In this document: in pieces, positions 11,441-22,407 of the stretch
Numbering within the stretch: the stretch's first letter is position 1
Layout: each line of letters starts with the position of its first letter
Assembly (NCBI GenBank): GCA_022925895.1
Contig: JAKSYS010000420.1
Coordinates: forward strand, 1 to 54,008
Reading direction: 5' to 3'
Source: Fragilaria crotonensis
Lineage: Eukaryota > Bacillariophyta > Fragilariophyceae > Fragilariales > Fragilariaceae
DNA length: 54,008 nt
Made by a program: the position numbers and the translations under genes
Notes under the pieces: model-generated
Seen by the model: only the letters and a program-made list of their open reading frames with translations
Databases searched by the model: none
Told to the model about the DNA's origin: nothing

Positions 11441-12924
11441 CGCAGAAGGGACCTGCGAGTAAACCTATGAATGCATTATGAAGCGGGGTGACCTTATTGA
11501 GTGGAGAGTTGATTCAACTACTTTCTTCATCTGAAGGATTGGTCGGTTTTTATCTAATCTTCACTTCGACTTTCCGTGAGGGATATGCTCCGTGATGGAT
11601 TGAGAAGTCGATGTTTGCTGATGACCCATGAGCAGGAGTACTTGTACTGCGCTCGCTGGCTGTTGTAGCTATTCAAGCTCACATAATAATTTATGTTTTC
11701 TCATTCTGCGAATGATTCAAAAGGGAGCTCCGACAATTCTTGTAGGTTCTAGTGGGTTCAACTGGTGTAGTTGCTCAAGAAACGCATTTAAATTATTGAT
11801 TCCAAAGAAGTTAGTGTGACTGTTTTGAATGTGATTGCAAGCTCTTCCATGTTCTTCTTGAGATACGCAAACAACTGTTGGAGGCTTCGTCTCGATACAG
11901 ATACTCAAACATAGGAAACGACTGTACGACTGCCCACTTCTCCCTGTGTCAAATGCATACTCGAACTCCGAACACATGGACCTGACACGTAGTAGCATAT
12001 GACCCTACTTGAGAAAGGAATAACATAATATTCATCGAACTGTAGTACTCCGAGTACTCGGTGGTCCCGTCTTGAGAGTCTTCACGGTTCACGTGATCCT
12101 CCTGCAACCAAAGATTCACGATGCAAGCAATCACAGTATTTGAGCACAGAGTACTCATAAGTGCTCCAAGTTCTTAGCAATCGCACTCCTTGCTGTGTTG
12201 TTTCCAGTTTCCAACACCACCAGCGCGTCCTTCGCAGTGTTTCTCGTCAAACAAACCATCAAGCCCAAGAACTTCCACGTACGCATTCAATAACCTACGC
12301 TTTGCCGTGCTCATAGTCAGCTGTGATGATAAACCACACTTGCTCTCCAGGGTGTGATTTGCCTCCAGCTCTCACTGACATCAATATTCACTCCCAATTT
12401 ATGACCTGACTGTCTTGGGCGTAGAACTCTTTGATATTGGCTTAGACAAGCAGCCAACAGCACTGGATTTACCCGAACTAATCCCCGGGTGGTCTCTACT
12501 CTAGTGCAATTCGTCACCAAAAAATATGGAAAGAGATTTATTAAGGCTTTACGGTATCCGTGGCATTATAGCATGACGGTTGGGGAGATGTGCGGATGCT
12601 CCAAAAAATGCCCAATTTTCAAGTCCCGGAAAGCCACAAAGCCGCCTGCATAACGGGATGGTCACTTGTCACATCAGTTGGATTGAATCACTCCAATGTG
12701 CTTGTACATAGTTGACTCATAATGCTTACACACAAACGACGAGCTAGCTTGAGCGATGTATGATCGACTGATAATTATATTGTTAACCATGAAGGGTGCA
12801 TGTAGTTGTACAATCGAGTTTCGTTCTGAGTTTGTTGCGTCATACTGTGCGCCAGCAGACAACAGAAGATTCATTTTTAAGCCGTACCCACAGCAGTCCG
12901 TCGAAACTCCCAAGAAAGATCCAT
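11441..12924. other. Intergenic, no supported gene
   Basis: About 1.5 kb with only short ORFs on both strands. The open frame at 12520-12317 (minus; RGLVRVNPVLLAACLSQ) is too short and lacks motifs. GTAC words cluster near 12040-12060. I see nothing else. Confidence 0.5.
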
Positions 12925-13422
12925 TTAGAAACTCATGGCACGCTCTCGAATAGGCGTGGGATCTTCATCCATTTTGTCGTCGCCCTGGCTCATAAACTGG
13001 TCCAACTGACTACTTGATAATTGTCGTCGAAATTTCACTTCGCTTAATGTTTGCTTGAACGTTCCGCCAACTAGCGATCCCATCACCGATGTGACAGTCT
13101 GTTTCACTTCACGAGGAGGTCGATAGGAGTTTCCCCGGGATCGTTTTCCGCATTGTTGCTGTTCCTCCAACGACGATTCGTCGGTTACACAGACAGCAGA
13201 CATAACCTCGGATTTGCCTCCTCGGACTCTCTTTTGGTGGAATTCGTCAATAACTGGAACGTGACATTGATGAAGCTGGTCATTAAATTGTGGGGTCTGT
13301 GGATTAGGCTGGTTTTCAATTCTCTGTCGCTCATCCCAGCCTGTCAGATATGGAATTGATTGGGCACGAGAAGCTGAGTAGTAATTGGAATTCTGAAAGC
13401 CAGGTTTCATGACTTGCACCAT
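12925..13422 (-). CDS. Unknown hydrophilic protein, 165 residues
   Basis: An open frame from an ATG at 13422 (MVQVMKPGFQNSNYYSASRAQ) to a stop at 12925. The product is rich in Gln, Ser and charged residues, with a Gln-rich middle (LEEQQQCGKRSRGN) and a C-terminal part that could fold (PREVKQTVTSVMGSLVGGTFKQTLSEVKFRRQ). No known domain is recognised. The frame stays open eleven codons upstream without another ATG. Codon use looks more gene-like than the short ORFs around it, but the gene could be spurious. Confidence 0.4.
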   Translation of the reverse strand: MVQVMKPGFQNSNYYSASRAQSIPYLTGWDERQRIENQPNPQTPQFNDQLHQCHVPVIDEFHQKRVRGGKSEVMSAVCVTDESSLEEQQQCGKRSRGNSYRPPREVKQTVTSVMGSLVGGTFKQTLSEVKFRRQLSSSQLDQFMSQGDDKMDEDPTPIRERAMSF

Positions 13423-14900
13423 TTGATCAATGTCGTAGATGTGATGTAAGTCGATTCAATCGGGCTGCGACTCGACGGTTGCTGATGCGATGAGGACTGA
13501 AGTGCGAGCTGTAGCCTGCGTTGGATGAAGTCTTATGCATATGGAGCGTGGAGCAGCGGCTCAGTGTTCGGGCAACCTGAAATTCTCTGCATGACGCGCT
13601 GCTGCACTCACAGCTAAGAGATTGGATCAGATTAAGTACCAGGCCCCCGTAGGTTTTACTGGGAACACTGCGAAAACAGGGACATAAGCCAATGTTCGTT
13701 ATAAGTACACGTACAAGTACCTGGTACTGTACTTGTACTGGAGTACGGATTTGAATGATGTCCCCGCTGGCGAGTTACGGTTGATGTAGTGGCATTGAGG
13801 GTCATTCCACAATAAATGACCCCGTTGTCTCTGCGAGGAATGTCTATGATGACCAAAAGCCGCACAACAATTAAGATTTCAGATACTGTACCGGTTTGTC
13901 ACATGTACAAGGTAATCGCACGTATCGATTATTCACGAACAGGGTAAAGTTTGTTCTTGTCTACAGTATCTACACGACATGTCGCATGTGCTCCTGTTCT
14001 CCGAAATCCTATATCTGGAGTACTAGCTAGCACAAGTAGTGGCATCCACGTATTCTCGTTTCTCATACTCCAAGTTGTGTAGGGAATTTTGACTACCGTA
14101 GTGTGTCAGTGGATTCTACATGATTTCATTTCCAGGTGAGCGAACATTCCGGGACCTCATGAATGTCTACCAGGTACCAGGTAGCACAATTGTACCATGG
14201 ACCATGGACCATGGTGCAACCATGCAAGATCTTTTACAGTACCAGTTACCACTACCTGGGACATCCGAACAACGTTGTTCATTGTTCTTAACATGTTCCT
14301 TGCACCTTCGACGTCACACATTTTAACAGACTCCTGACAAATATTCCGGTGTTTATGTACTGTACTTACTACTTGCTACTTGTACTCCGGATTCCGGAGT
14401 ACCAGGTACCAGGTACCTGGTAAGCGGAGTAAAGAAAATACTGTAATACATGTACTGTAACGACTACGGTAGTAGAGAGGGACATGACCATATGACAGTT
14501 GAAGGATTTCTTTCGACCAAAACGGCGTTCCACTATGATACAATACCTGGTATACGCACTCCAGAGTCCAGAGTACTTCTACACACTACCGTAGTACGTA
14601 TGATAGTACATCCATACATCCACCATTGAAACATGTCATCTACCGGTAGTAGAGTACCTGGTACTGCGCTCCAGATCATTATTCATACTTCATGCTTCAT
14701 ACTTCATACCTCTCAACTATCTACAACTAACGAAAGGGGAGGACTGATGTCCACAATCCTAACCTACAGCTAGCTTCGGCCAAAATAAATGGTCAAGTAT
14801 GACCACACCATGTAATGGGTGTGTACGCAACGCATGCTGCTGGGGAAAATTCTCCTCTCATCTGCATCTATCTTCAATTACATTTGAAAAGGAATTTTGG
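13423..14900. other. Intergenic, GTAC- and TACCGGTA-rich
   Basis: No gene seen. It contains dense GTAC/GGTACC clusters (13690-13750, 14160-14270, 14340-14420, 14560-14680), a triplicated ACCATGG palindrome near 14193-14212, and a CTTCATA short tandem repeat near 14685-14712. Confidence 0.6.
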
Positions 14901-17080
14901 ACAAAGGGAGTGGATTAGATGGCCTTGTGCCTTGAGCAGGCTTACATGGATTTCCATCACAAGTTGAGTCTGGAAGATTTATTCTGCAGTATGATCAAGC
15001 AAGTGGATCTATGGATGAAACCAGCCTGTTGAATGATTCTGTTTTGAAAGCTGCGTCACATTGCGATGATTTTATCATGATTGATCTATACCAGCATTTT
15101 CAGATAGCTTCATATCCAATCCTGCCTCAAGTGGTTCCCAGCCTGCAAGTATTCTTGCATCCTCTACTTCTTGACCCACCACAGTGCACCATCACCACTG
15201 GTATGATTTGAGGACGACCTCGTTGATTTGCAGAAGTTTAGCGATTTTCATTCCATCATCTCATTCGAGAGTTCGTGGTGAGTACTATGAGAAGTACTTA
15301 GCTCCTTTGTCTAGCAACAATGCAAACGCTCACAAGAGCTGTTGCTTTCATTAACTTTATTGCTTTTCACAGTGACCGCTTGATTTGCTGGTCATGTGGT
15401 CTCGCTAACCAAACAGTGGGGTTGTAGTACGAATATGCAACAAAACAACAAGACAAGACAGTGACCAAACAACTGTGCAACAAGACACAGCAGTGGGATC
15501 ATACAATTGTGAAACAACGCACACAACATGCTGCCTCTTTCTCAACAAGTGCCATTCAAAGAAGTCTTACGGTTTTCAGTATGCTGTTCCCTGGAAGGCT
15601 GCCTGACACTTGCTACATGGTCTTGTTCGTGAGGTTACTTCCTGTGTTGACATTGTGACTCATGTTGCTGCAACTGATTTTTGCACTGATTGGCAACATG
15701 TTTGGCGGTGGCAATAACACCAAGACTGTAACAGAGGCAAGAGGTTGGTTGGCAGGTGCTCAGTTGGCAAAGGCGGTGGAATCACCAATTCATTGCACTG
15801 GTACCACAGCATCAATGATGCATTCCATGGATTAAGTCTTTGATCTGAGGAGAAATGGAGTTGCAAAAAACTGGTATATCATCATGGCATTTCTGTATGG
15901 AATGAAATCTTCTTGTTCCTCCGTTTTGGTGTGGAACTCTATCCTGATCACTATGACACGGCCATCAGACAAGATGGCACAAGGGTGATGAGGCACTGCA
16001 CCTCAATCACAATGCCAGCAGATGCTCTTCATAGAGGATGTCTACAAGTGGCCTTCACAAAAGGAACTTTGCCAGCCAACAATGTGTGCAGCACATTCAG
16101 AGTGGCAGAGCAATGCATTGTGCGGCATGCTGGAAATTGTCTTGCAGTTGCAGCATCATGTGCCATGAACAAGCAGTGCAATTGGGTATGTGGATCTTAT
16201 GGTAGCTAGAGGCTGGTCCTGTCAATGTGTCCTCATACTACACCATTTTAATCAACTGGCTGGCTGGTACTGAATATCACTCGCACATTGTGGTTGGCGG
16301 TGTACTGTGTGCTATGATCTAAATGTATGGCTATTTATTTGGTTCTCCTACCATATTCCACACTTTAGGCTAACCTCTATGTGCTTCTTTGTCACATTGG
16401 CTCACAACAACCTTAACAGCATACTAGCCTTTACCACCTCAACAATACCTTCACTGGTCCACACCAGCAGGTCATGATGGCAAAGGGGTTGAACGATACT
16501 GTGTTGTCTTGCATCTAATTGGCACCATCCCCTCGTATTGCATCCACATGACCTGTGCCCACGCATGCCTTTGAAAGTCCGCCATTGTGAAAACCGCATT
16601 CTGCATTGCTTGTGACCGACGATCGCCGTGAGTCGCATGTTCCCCTTGCCTACCCCTGAGCGTGAGCGAGCTCTTGTAGATGGAGAGAGCATCACTGATC
16701 CAGTTGTTTTCACCAATCAATGGCAGGTGGATGAACTGAATATGCAAAGCAGTGCCTGGTTTGGATAAGCTAAGAAGTCATCCTAAAGCAAGGGCACGGT
16801 TCTTCCGACAAGCTGTTGTCACTTGAACACTTGGAAATTCCAGTCAAGCCTTCCAAAGTCAACTACCTTTGATTCTGTCTCTTAGCTATGCAATGCTTTT
16901 GATCCGACGGGGGGATGAATTTCAGCAGTGTACAAGCAATGGTGCAGGATGACTTACTTCAAGGCAGCAAACTGATGCATGCTGCTCTTGTACTGTTTAT
17001 CAAGGGAGAGGGTGCTCTGTGTTTGCATTGTCGTTGGACATTGGTGATGATCGAAGTGTCCCTGCTAGCAGGCCAGTCAG

Positions 17081-17465
17081 CCTTCTTTTTGTTGATAAAT
17101 AAGAAATAAGTGTTCTTCATTGACACCCCGGCAGCCGTCCACATCCTGAATACCAACAGATGAAGAGACTGTGCATGAAATGACAGGAATGATGTACAGG
17201 AGGACACAATGTTTGAACTTGTGAAGCATTCATTCCAACACTCAACGGTGTTCTTTCCTGCCTTATCATGGAGCTCTCCTTCTTTTTGGTTATAAATGAG
17301 AAATAAGTGTTCTTCATTGACACCCCGGCAGCCGTCCACATCCTGAATACCACAGATGAAGAGACTATGCATGAAATGACAGGAATGATGTACAGGAGGA
17401 CAAAGTTTGAATTTGTGAAGCATTCATTCCAACACTCAACGGTGTTCTTTCCTGCCCTATCATGG
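17081..17465. repeat. Tandem duplication, ~190-bp unit, period 197
   Basis: The units at 17081-17271 and 17278-17465 are almost identical. Both contain CTTCATTGACACCCCGG, CAGGAATGATGTACAGGAGG and CAACACTCAACGGTGTTCTT, differing by a few substitutions and small indels. The units keep CpG sites that are rare around them, so the duplication is younger than much of the decay. The internal ACACTCAACGGTGT is itself a small inverted repeat. Confidence 0.85.
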
Positions 17466-20211
17466 TGTTTGCTGGTACATCAATTGCATTGACATCAATG
17501 GGACAAATTTTCTGACTGTTGACCGAAATGATACCAGGCTGTGGCAAGAATGGTAAGCAATGAATTTGTGTATGTTGTATGCAGGAAGGGGTGAGCAAAG
17601 TTATGACAGTCCTCCATTGCCATATCATTCCACCATGGAAAGATGAGCCCAGTAGGATTTACTTCACCAGCTTGCAAATTGACATGCGTGGTAGATACTT
17701 TTTCATTGGATGTGCTTTGGCATACAGATGTTCGGAGGATATCCATCTCTATGTTATTGTTTGGCATTCTTTGAATTGATGTGATGCTACAACATGCAGT
17801 CCGTTATGCAACACCCGAGGCTGGTTGTGATGTTGTATGTGGATGACATTGTTCACCATCAGATGCAAGTAATAGAACCAGATTCTTCACAAAATGAGCT
17901 GCTTGCTTGATGAACGATGATGCCTGCCTCGTCAGTCATCTTTCCCGTCAGCCCTTTTGCCTACAGAACTACAGGTGGTGTGTGTGCATACTCAACCTAG
18001 GCACTATGCACTGTTCACATTTGTGGAATACCAGCATGCCTCACATGTCATTTCAGGCATGCAAACTTAGTTGCATCTTGATGTCGTGTTCGTTTGCATG
18101 CCTTTAAGTTGTTGAAAAAACTTAAGCCTCCCCTCTCTCGCAAGGCAATGAAGTGCTGCCTAACTACAATCACTACCTGTGACTTGGGCGAGTAATTTTA
18201 GGTCCAGCAAAACAGTAAGAGCAGAACTTAGTAAAGACAACCAATAACAGAATATCTTGATACAAGGTACACAGGAAGAAAATGGCTGGTTTTGTTGCGT
18301 GTTCTGCTCCTGTAGTATGTTGTAGGGGCACAAAGACTCTTCATATCTAAAAATTTGTTTGAAGTCCCATCATTCACACAAACTTGATGCAGCACAGTAT
18401 CCTATTATTATTCTGGTGCTGCCAATTCTATGTTTATTCGAAGACACTTTGCTTGAGTTGTGACATAAGTCCATTCACAAACCGGGCATTAACATTTATC
18501 GCAGCCCTGTTGTGGGTTTTGAAAGCCTTGGCATGGCGCTCAATTATTCGTAACCTCAGCGTTGGTGGGTTGGCCCAAAGATTTTTTCCTTCATGCCTTG
18601 AGGGCTATCATCGTATCCGAGAAATCGAGAAAACTTTTCGTGAGAACCCTCATGCTCCACTCCTCGTCCATTATCATCAAGGCTGGACCCATGACATTTT
18701 TAATATTGTCTTCATCAATCCATCACCACTAGAAGCTGCAAAACGTTTTTTGGTGTCGTTGTCAGCATTATTTTGTCCGTGCAATTCCAAAAGCAGATCG
18801 AAGCGTAACTCATTCGAGAAGATGTTGACTATCCCAAGCCCTGCTGTAAGTTCAGGAATTGTCTTTGTTCTTGTTTTTGGACTACTAGGCAGAGCTGGGA
18901 CTGTTTGATCAGCATCGCGGCTGAATTCTCTTTCTTCCACAGCCATCATGACTCGGCATCACTAGGCTGGAAGGCAAACAATTGTGTGAAACATACAGTA
19001 GCTAATGGTACATTCCTTTCATGTGCAGACATCCATCGTCAGCCTTCATGATTGTCTCAACCATTCTCAGTAGCACACTCCAGCATCAAACCTTTACTAC
19101 ATGTTTTAGGCATCCAACCCGTTGCTTCGTCAATCCTTTGTATGTGCATGAGAGTGACAATCAAACAGAAACAAGGCAGTAACAAAGAATGGGAAGATAA
19201 TCATCGTGCAATCCATGCAATGATCCTAAAATTGAATGACCAGGTTACAACAACATCCAAAATCCCTCAATGATTGGCTGCTCCAATAAGTTCATGACCG
19301 ACGCCCAACCCCTAACACTGAACTACTAGCAACTATTCATGTTTGCATCATCTTCTTATTACAATAATGAATGTGGGCATCCAACCAAGTCTCCTTTTGC
19401 TGTTCTCATGCATTCCCAAATCTGACTCTTTGGATTATCAGAAAGATAGTGGCCTGAGGGTGCTCATTGGAATTTGCCAGTTTAGTCTGATTTGGTGAAG
19501 TCTCAATGTTGCACTTCCAGATGATGAAACTCTTGCGTTATCACCACCGAGGGCCTTAAGAGAAGACAACTGCTCTGTCATTGCTCAAAAATACTAGCTA
19601 GATCTTGTCCGATAGCCACTTGTCTTGATCTCATTGTTTATTTTTGACATTTCTGAGCTGTAAGGTTACCAGCTGGGAACTGTCTTTCATCCAACTTGCT
19701 TTCAGACGACGGGGCATCAGCGGCACTTTGGAGCTTGCTGATGGTGTGGCTATGTTGAGGGATTGTTATCATCATGCCTATTCTTGACATTTACTATGTT
19801 TGAAGGACAGAAAGTTGTGGAATTATAATGTCTTGTATTGGGAAGTACGTAGTTAGGCTGCTGGGTGACAGGGCTAGGTATTTTTAACGAGTCCAATGAA
19901 ACAGGTCCTTTGGCTTTTGGGCATGCTGGTGGATGCAGAGTCAAGGCAGTACCAAGTTGGGCGATGAATAAAATGCCAAACTAATTCTTGGGTTATCATC
20001 ACGCGGAAACCTTGCGGGATTCGCAGAGCACCCCCAGTGTGGAAGATTAAATGTCTGCAGGAGCTCAAATTTTCTACCTGACGGAAACAAAATTGCAAAG
20101 AGTCTCCACCCTGCTCATGGCATTGGCTTTGGTTGAAAGAAGATGGTCACAGTTTGCGTGTCGGTTTCGCTCTTCGTCTTGGCAGCAATTTCTGCATGAG
20201 CGAACAACTTG

Positions 20212-20579
20212 CTACCGTATTTCTCGGTATTTTGTACCCCTTGGATTCATGTACCCACCACCCCAAAATTATGTATTTTTTCGAACCACTCGACTCCAAA
20301 ATGAATGTCAATATTTGATCCTTTGGTAGGAAAATCCTGGCATTTCACTGAAACGTCAGGTCATTTGAATTCCACACGTTGAAAGCCACCTATGAATGTA
20401 TAACTCTAATCATCAGAAGACGAGTTTAAATCTTCATTTTCCATTATTTGAGTTGTCAGCCCGATGTCCATTTTTCACGGATTCCCTTTACCCGTGGACA
20501 TTTTTGATGAACTTGTGGTGGGATTTTTGCACCCATCGGTGTACATTTGGGGGGTACAAAATACCGAGAAATACGGTAG
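20212..20579. repeat. 29-bp perfect inverted repeat with 310-bp spacer
   Basis: The arm at 20212-20240 (starting CTACCGTATTTCTCGG) is the exact reverse complement of 20551-20579. The match ends abruptly on both sides; weak similarity (CATGTACCCA against TGTACACCGATGGG) continues inward. It could be the terminal inverted repeats of a small non-autonomous element or a foldback. No clear target-site duplication was seen. Confidence 0.75.
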
Positions 20580-20634
20580 TGGCAGCAGTGGCGGTGTTGA
20601 TGGTTGTATTCTTCAAAACAGAGTCTTCACCCCT

Positions 20635-21519
20635 TCAGCAGGTCATGTGCATTTTTCTGATCACACCTTTTGTTAATTGAGTCACAACAGATAAATTGAT
20701 TTCTTGGTCCTCAAAAAGTTCTTGAAGGTGAATGTCATCATTTGTTTCGACAAGCATGATAAATGAATTGAAATTGCTGTGTGCAATATCAATGTTGCTG
20801 CAGTCACCATTATTGTGTGTGGGGATCATACGCCGAATTACACAACAAAGAAGCGTCATCAGCATCCACTTCCTCACATGCATCATTACCAGCTTTGCCG
20901 GAGGAGTTTGTCTGTGCTTCTTGTGTGCTTGTTGATGAAGTTCGTGGCACAATATTCTTGCTTCCAGAGGCAGATCATATAGAATTATGGCTGTGCAACC
21001 CTAGCTCAAATCCAGAACTCTTTATTTGTGTTCCTGGTCTCATGATCTCTGCGGGACTTGCGATCATTTACAGTCTTAAACTCTTCTATGAATTGCTCAC
21101 TGAAGCAAGATTACGTTCACAGCACGGCACACTGTATTGTTGGTGATTCGTGATGCATTTGAGGATACGACAAGACCTTTTTCCTCTAGTGATTCTTGGT
21201 ATGTGAAGTACAATGCAATGGCCTGGCAATGATTATACTTGTTGAGTGACCCACAGTTCAAAACACCCAAATTCTTGGCGAGACGACGAAGGTGATCAAG
21301 TACAAGACCTGCCAGAACTACAATCCTGTCAACGCCATTGATGGTGACCTTCAATGTCTGAGCAACGAGGAGCTCCTTGTTATTGTATTGTTTGCTCTCT
21401 GGGTACGAATCAACTTCCAGAGCTAGAGTAAGGCTCATCCTATCGACATCAGTAGTAAACTCCTGTTCAGGAGGAAAAGGCTTGATCTTGCAACGTTTGG
21501 TGCTTGCGTCAGGATCCAT
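20635..21519 (-). pseudogene. Decayed repeat-family ORF of unknown function
   Basis: An ATG at 21519 opens a 140-codon minus-strand frame (MDPDASTKRCKIKPFPPEQE) containing TLKVTINGVDRIVVL, LDHLRRLAKNLGVLNCGS and SRITNNTVCRAVNVI, ending at 21097. The protein resumes one frame over with EQFIEEFKTVNDRKSRRDHE, then meets a TGA that a CpG to TpG change from CGA would create. Lower down the frame breaks repeatedly. I recall this block style from multi-copy diatom hypothetical proteins, but no named domain can be assigned. It lies in CpG-depleted DNA and is probably transposon-encoded. Confidence 0.55.
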
Positions 21520-22224
21520 GATGAGTACTATATTTTGATGTGCTAATGATTAGATGCAACATCTTGGTTACAAATCTTCGCTTCAAACATCTAGAAGAAT
21601 GGCTGACAATGATGTCGCCGTTGTTAAAGACGATCCGTTTTGCGACGTCACTTGCAAAACTCCAAGGCAATAAGAATGCGATGCTAAATGCTTTTTGCGA
21701 GATGATGATGTAAAAGTGAAAGCCAAACTTATGCGAAGGTTGCAAAATAGTCGCATCGATAAGTACTACGGCCCTGAGGTAATTGGTCATGAATGAGTTT
21801 CATTTGCTGAATCCAAGATCTGCATCATTTGGCTGTCAATATGCCCTCCTTCCTAGTTGTCGTGGTATCAGCATGATTGTCGAGAATGCTGCCTTTATGT
21901 TTGCGACCCATCTGAATTGGCATCAGTGTCGCAATCTCCAGAGTCATGCAATTCCAGTTAAGAGCAAGAGAGATGATACCAAACCTGCTATTTGTCTCTC
22001 CTTGCATGTTGACAAGATAGTGTCGAAGGCACCATCATCTGGACCGGCCATGCACTGGACGAGAGCACTATACCTGGTTCCCGTCGGACTCAATATAGTA
22101 AAATATGAATTCTCTGGAACAAAATTCCTTTCAGACCTGAAGATCCGTTGCAATGTGTGGTGTCGCATCCTCAACAAGGCAACCTTGAGAGCGATGAAGA
22201 GTAGTTATAAGATAATCTTGCAGT

Positions 22225-22407
22225 GTGGGATCAATTGTGTTGTGCCCGCATGACAAAACAGATCCTCCGTTTTGGATTGCAAGGTGGTTAGAGACGGTAA
22301 CAGGGGGGATCTTCCAATATGAAGTGTACCGAAAAAAAGATGATGCAATGTATCGCTTTGATAGACAGCATTGCTGGGAAGATGGAGCCTCCTGCCAATG
22401 CCAGTGA
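22225..22407 (+). pseudogene. Fragment resembling a BAH-like or integrase-tail module
   Basis: The short frame reads GSIVLCPHDKTDPPFWIARW, then VYRKKDDAMYRF. The pattern 'PFWIARWLE ... Y' recalls BAH-like modules found in host and transposon proteins. It is only ~60 codons with no supporting neighbours, so this is a suggestion only. Confidence 0.25.

Noticed and set aside
15913-16209. 98-codon ORF with several Cys and His residues
   Set aside because: No zinc-finger spacing and no neighbouring coding sequence; probably chance in decayed DNA.
17833-17860. MLYVDDIV on the plus strand, reminiscent of the reverse transcriptase YVDD box
   Set aside because: A four-residue match is expected by chance in a window this long, and no other RT blocks (GDIxNAF, YGL) were found in nearby frames.
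18384-18908. 174-codon plus-strand ORF with hydrophobic stretches
   Set aside because: No start context, domain or gene-like composition; it lies in the decayed block and the opposite strand is equally open.
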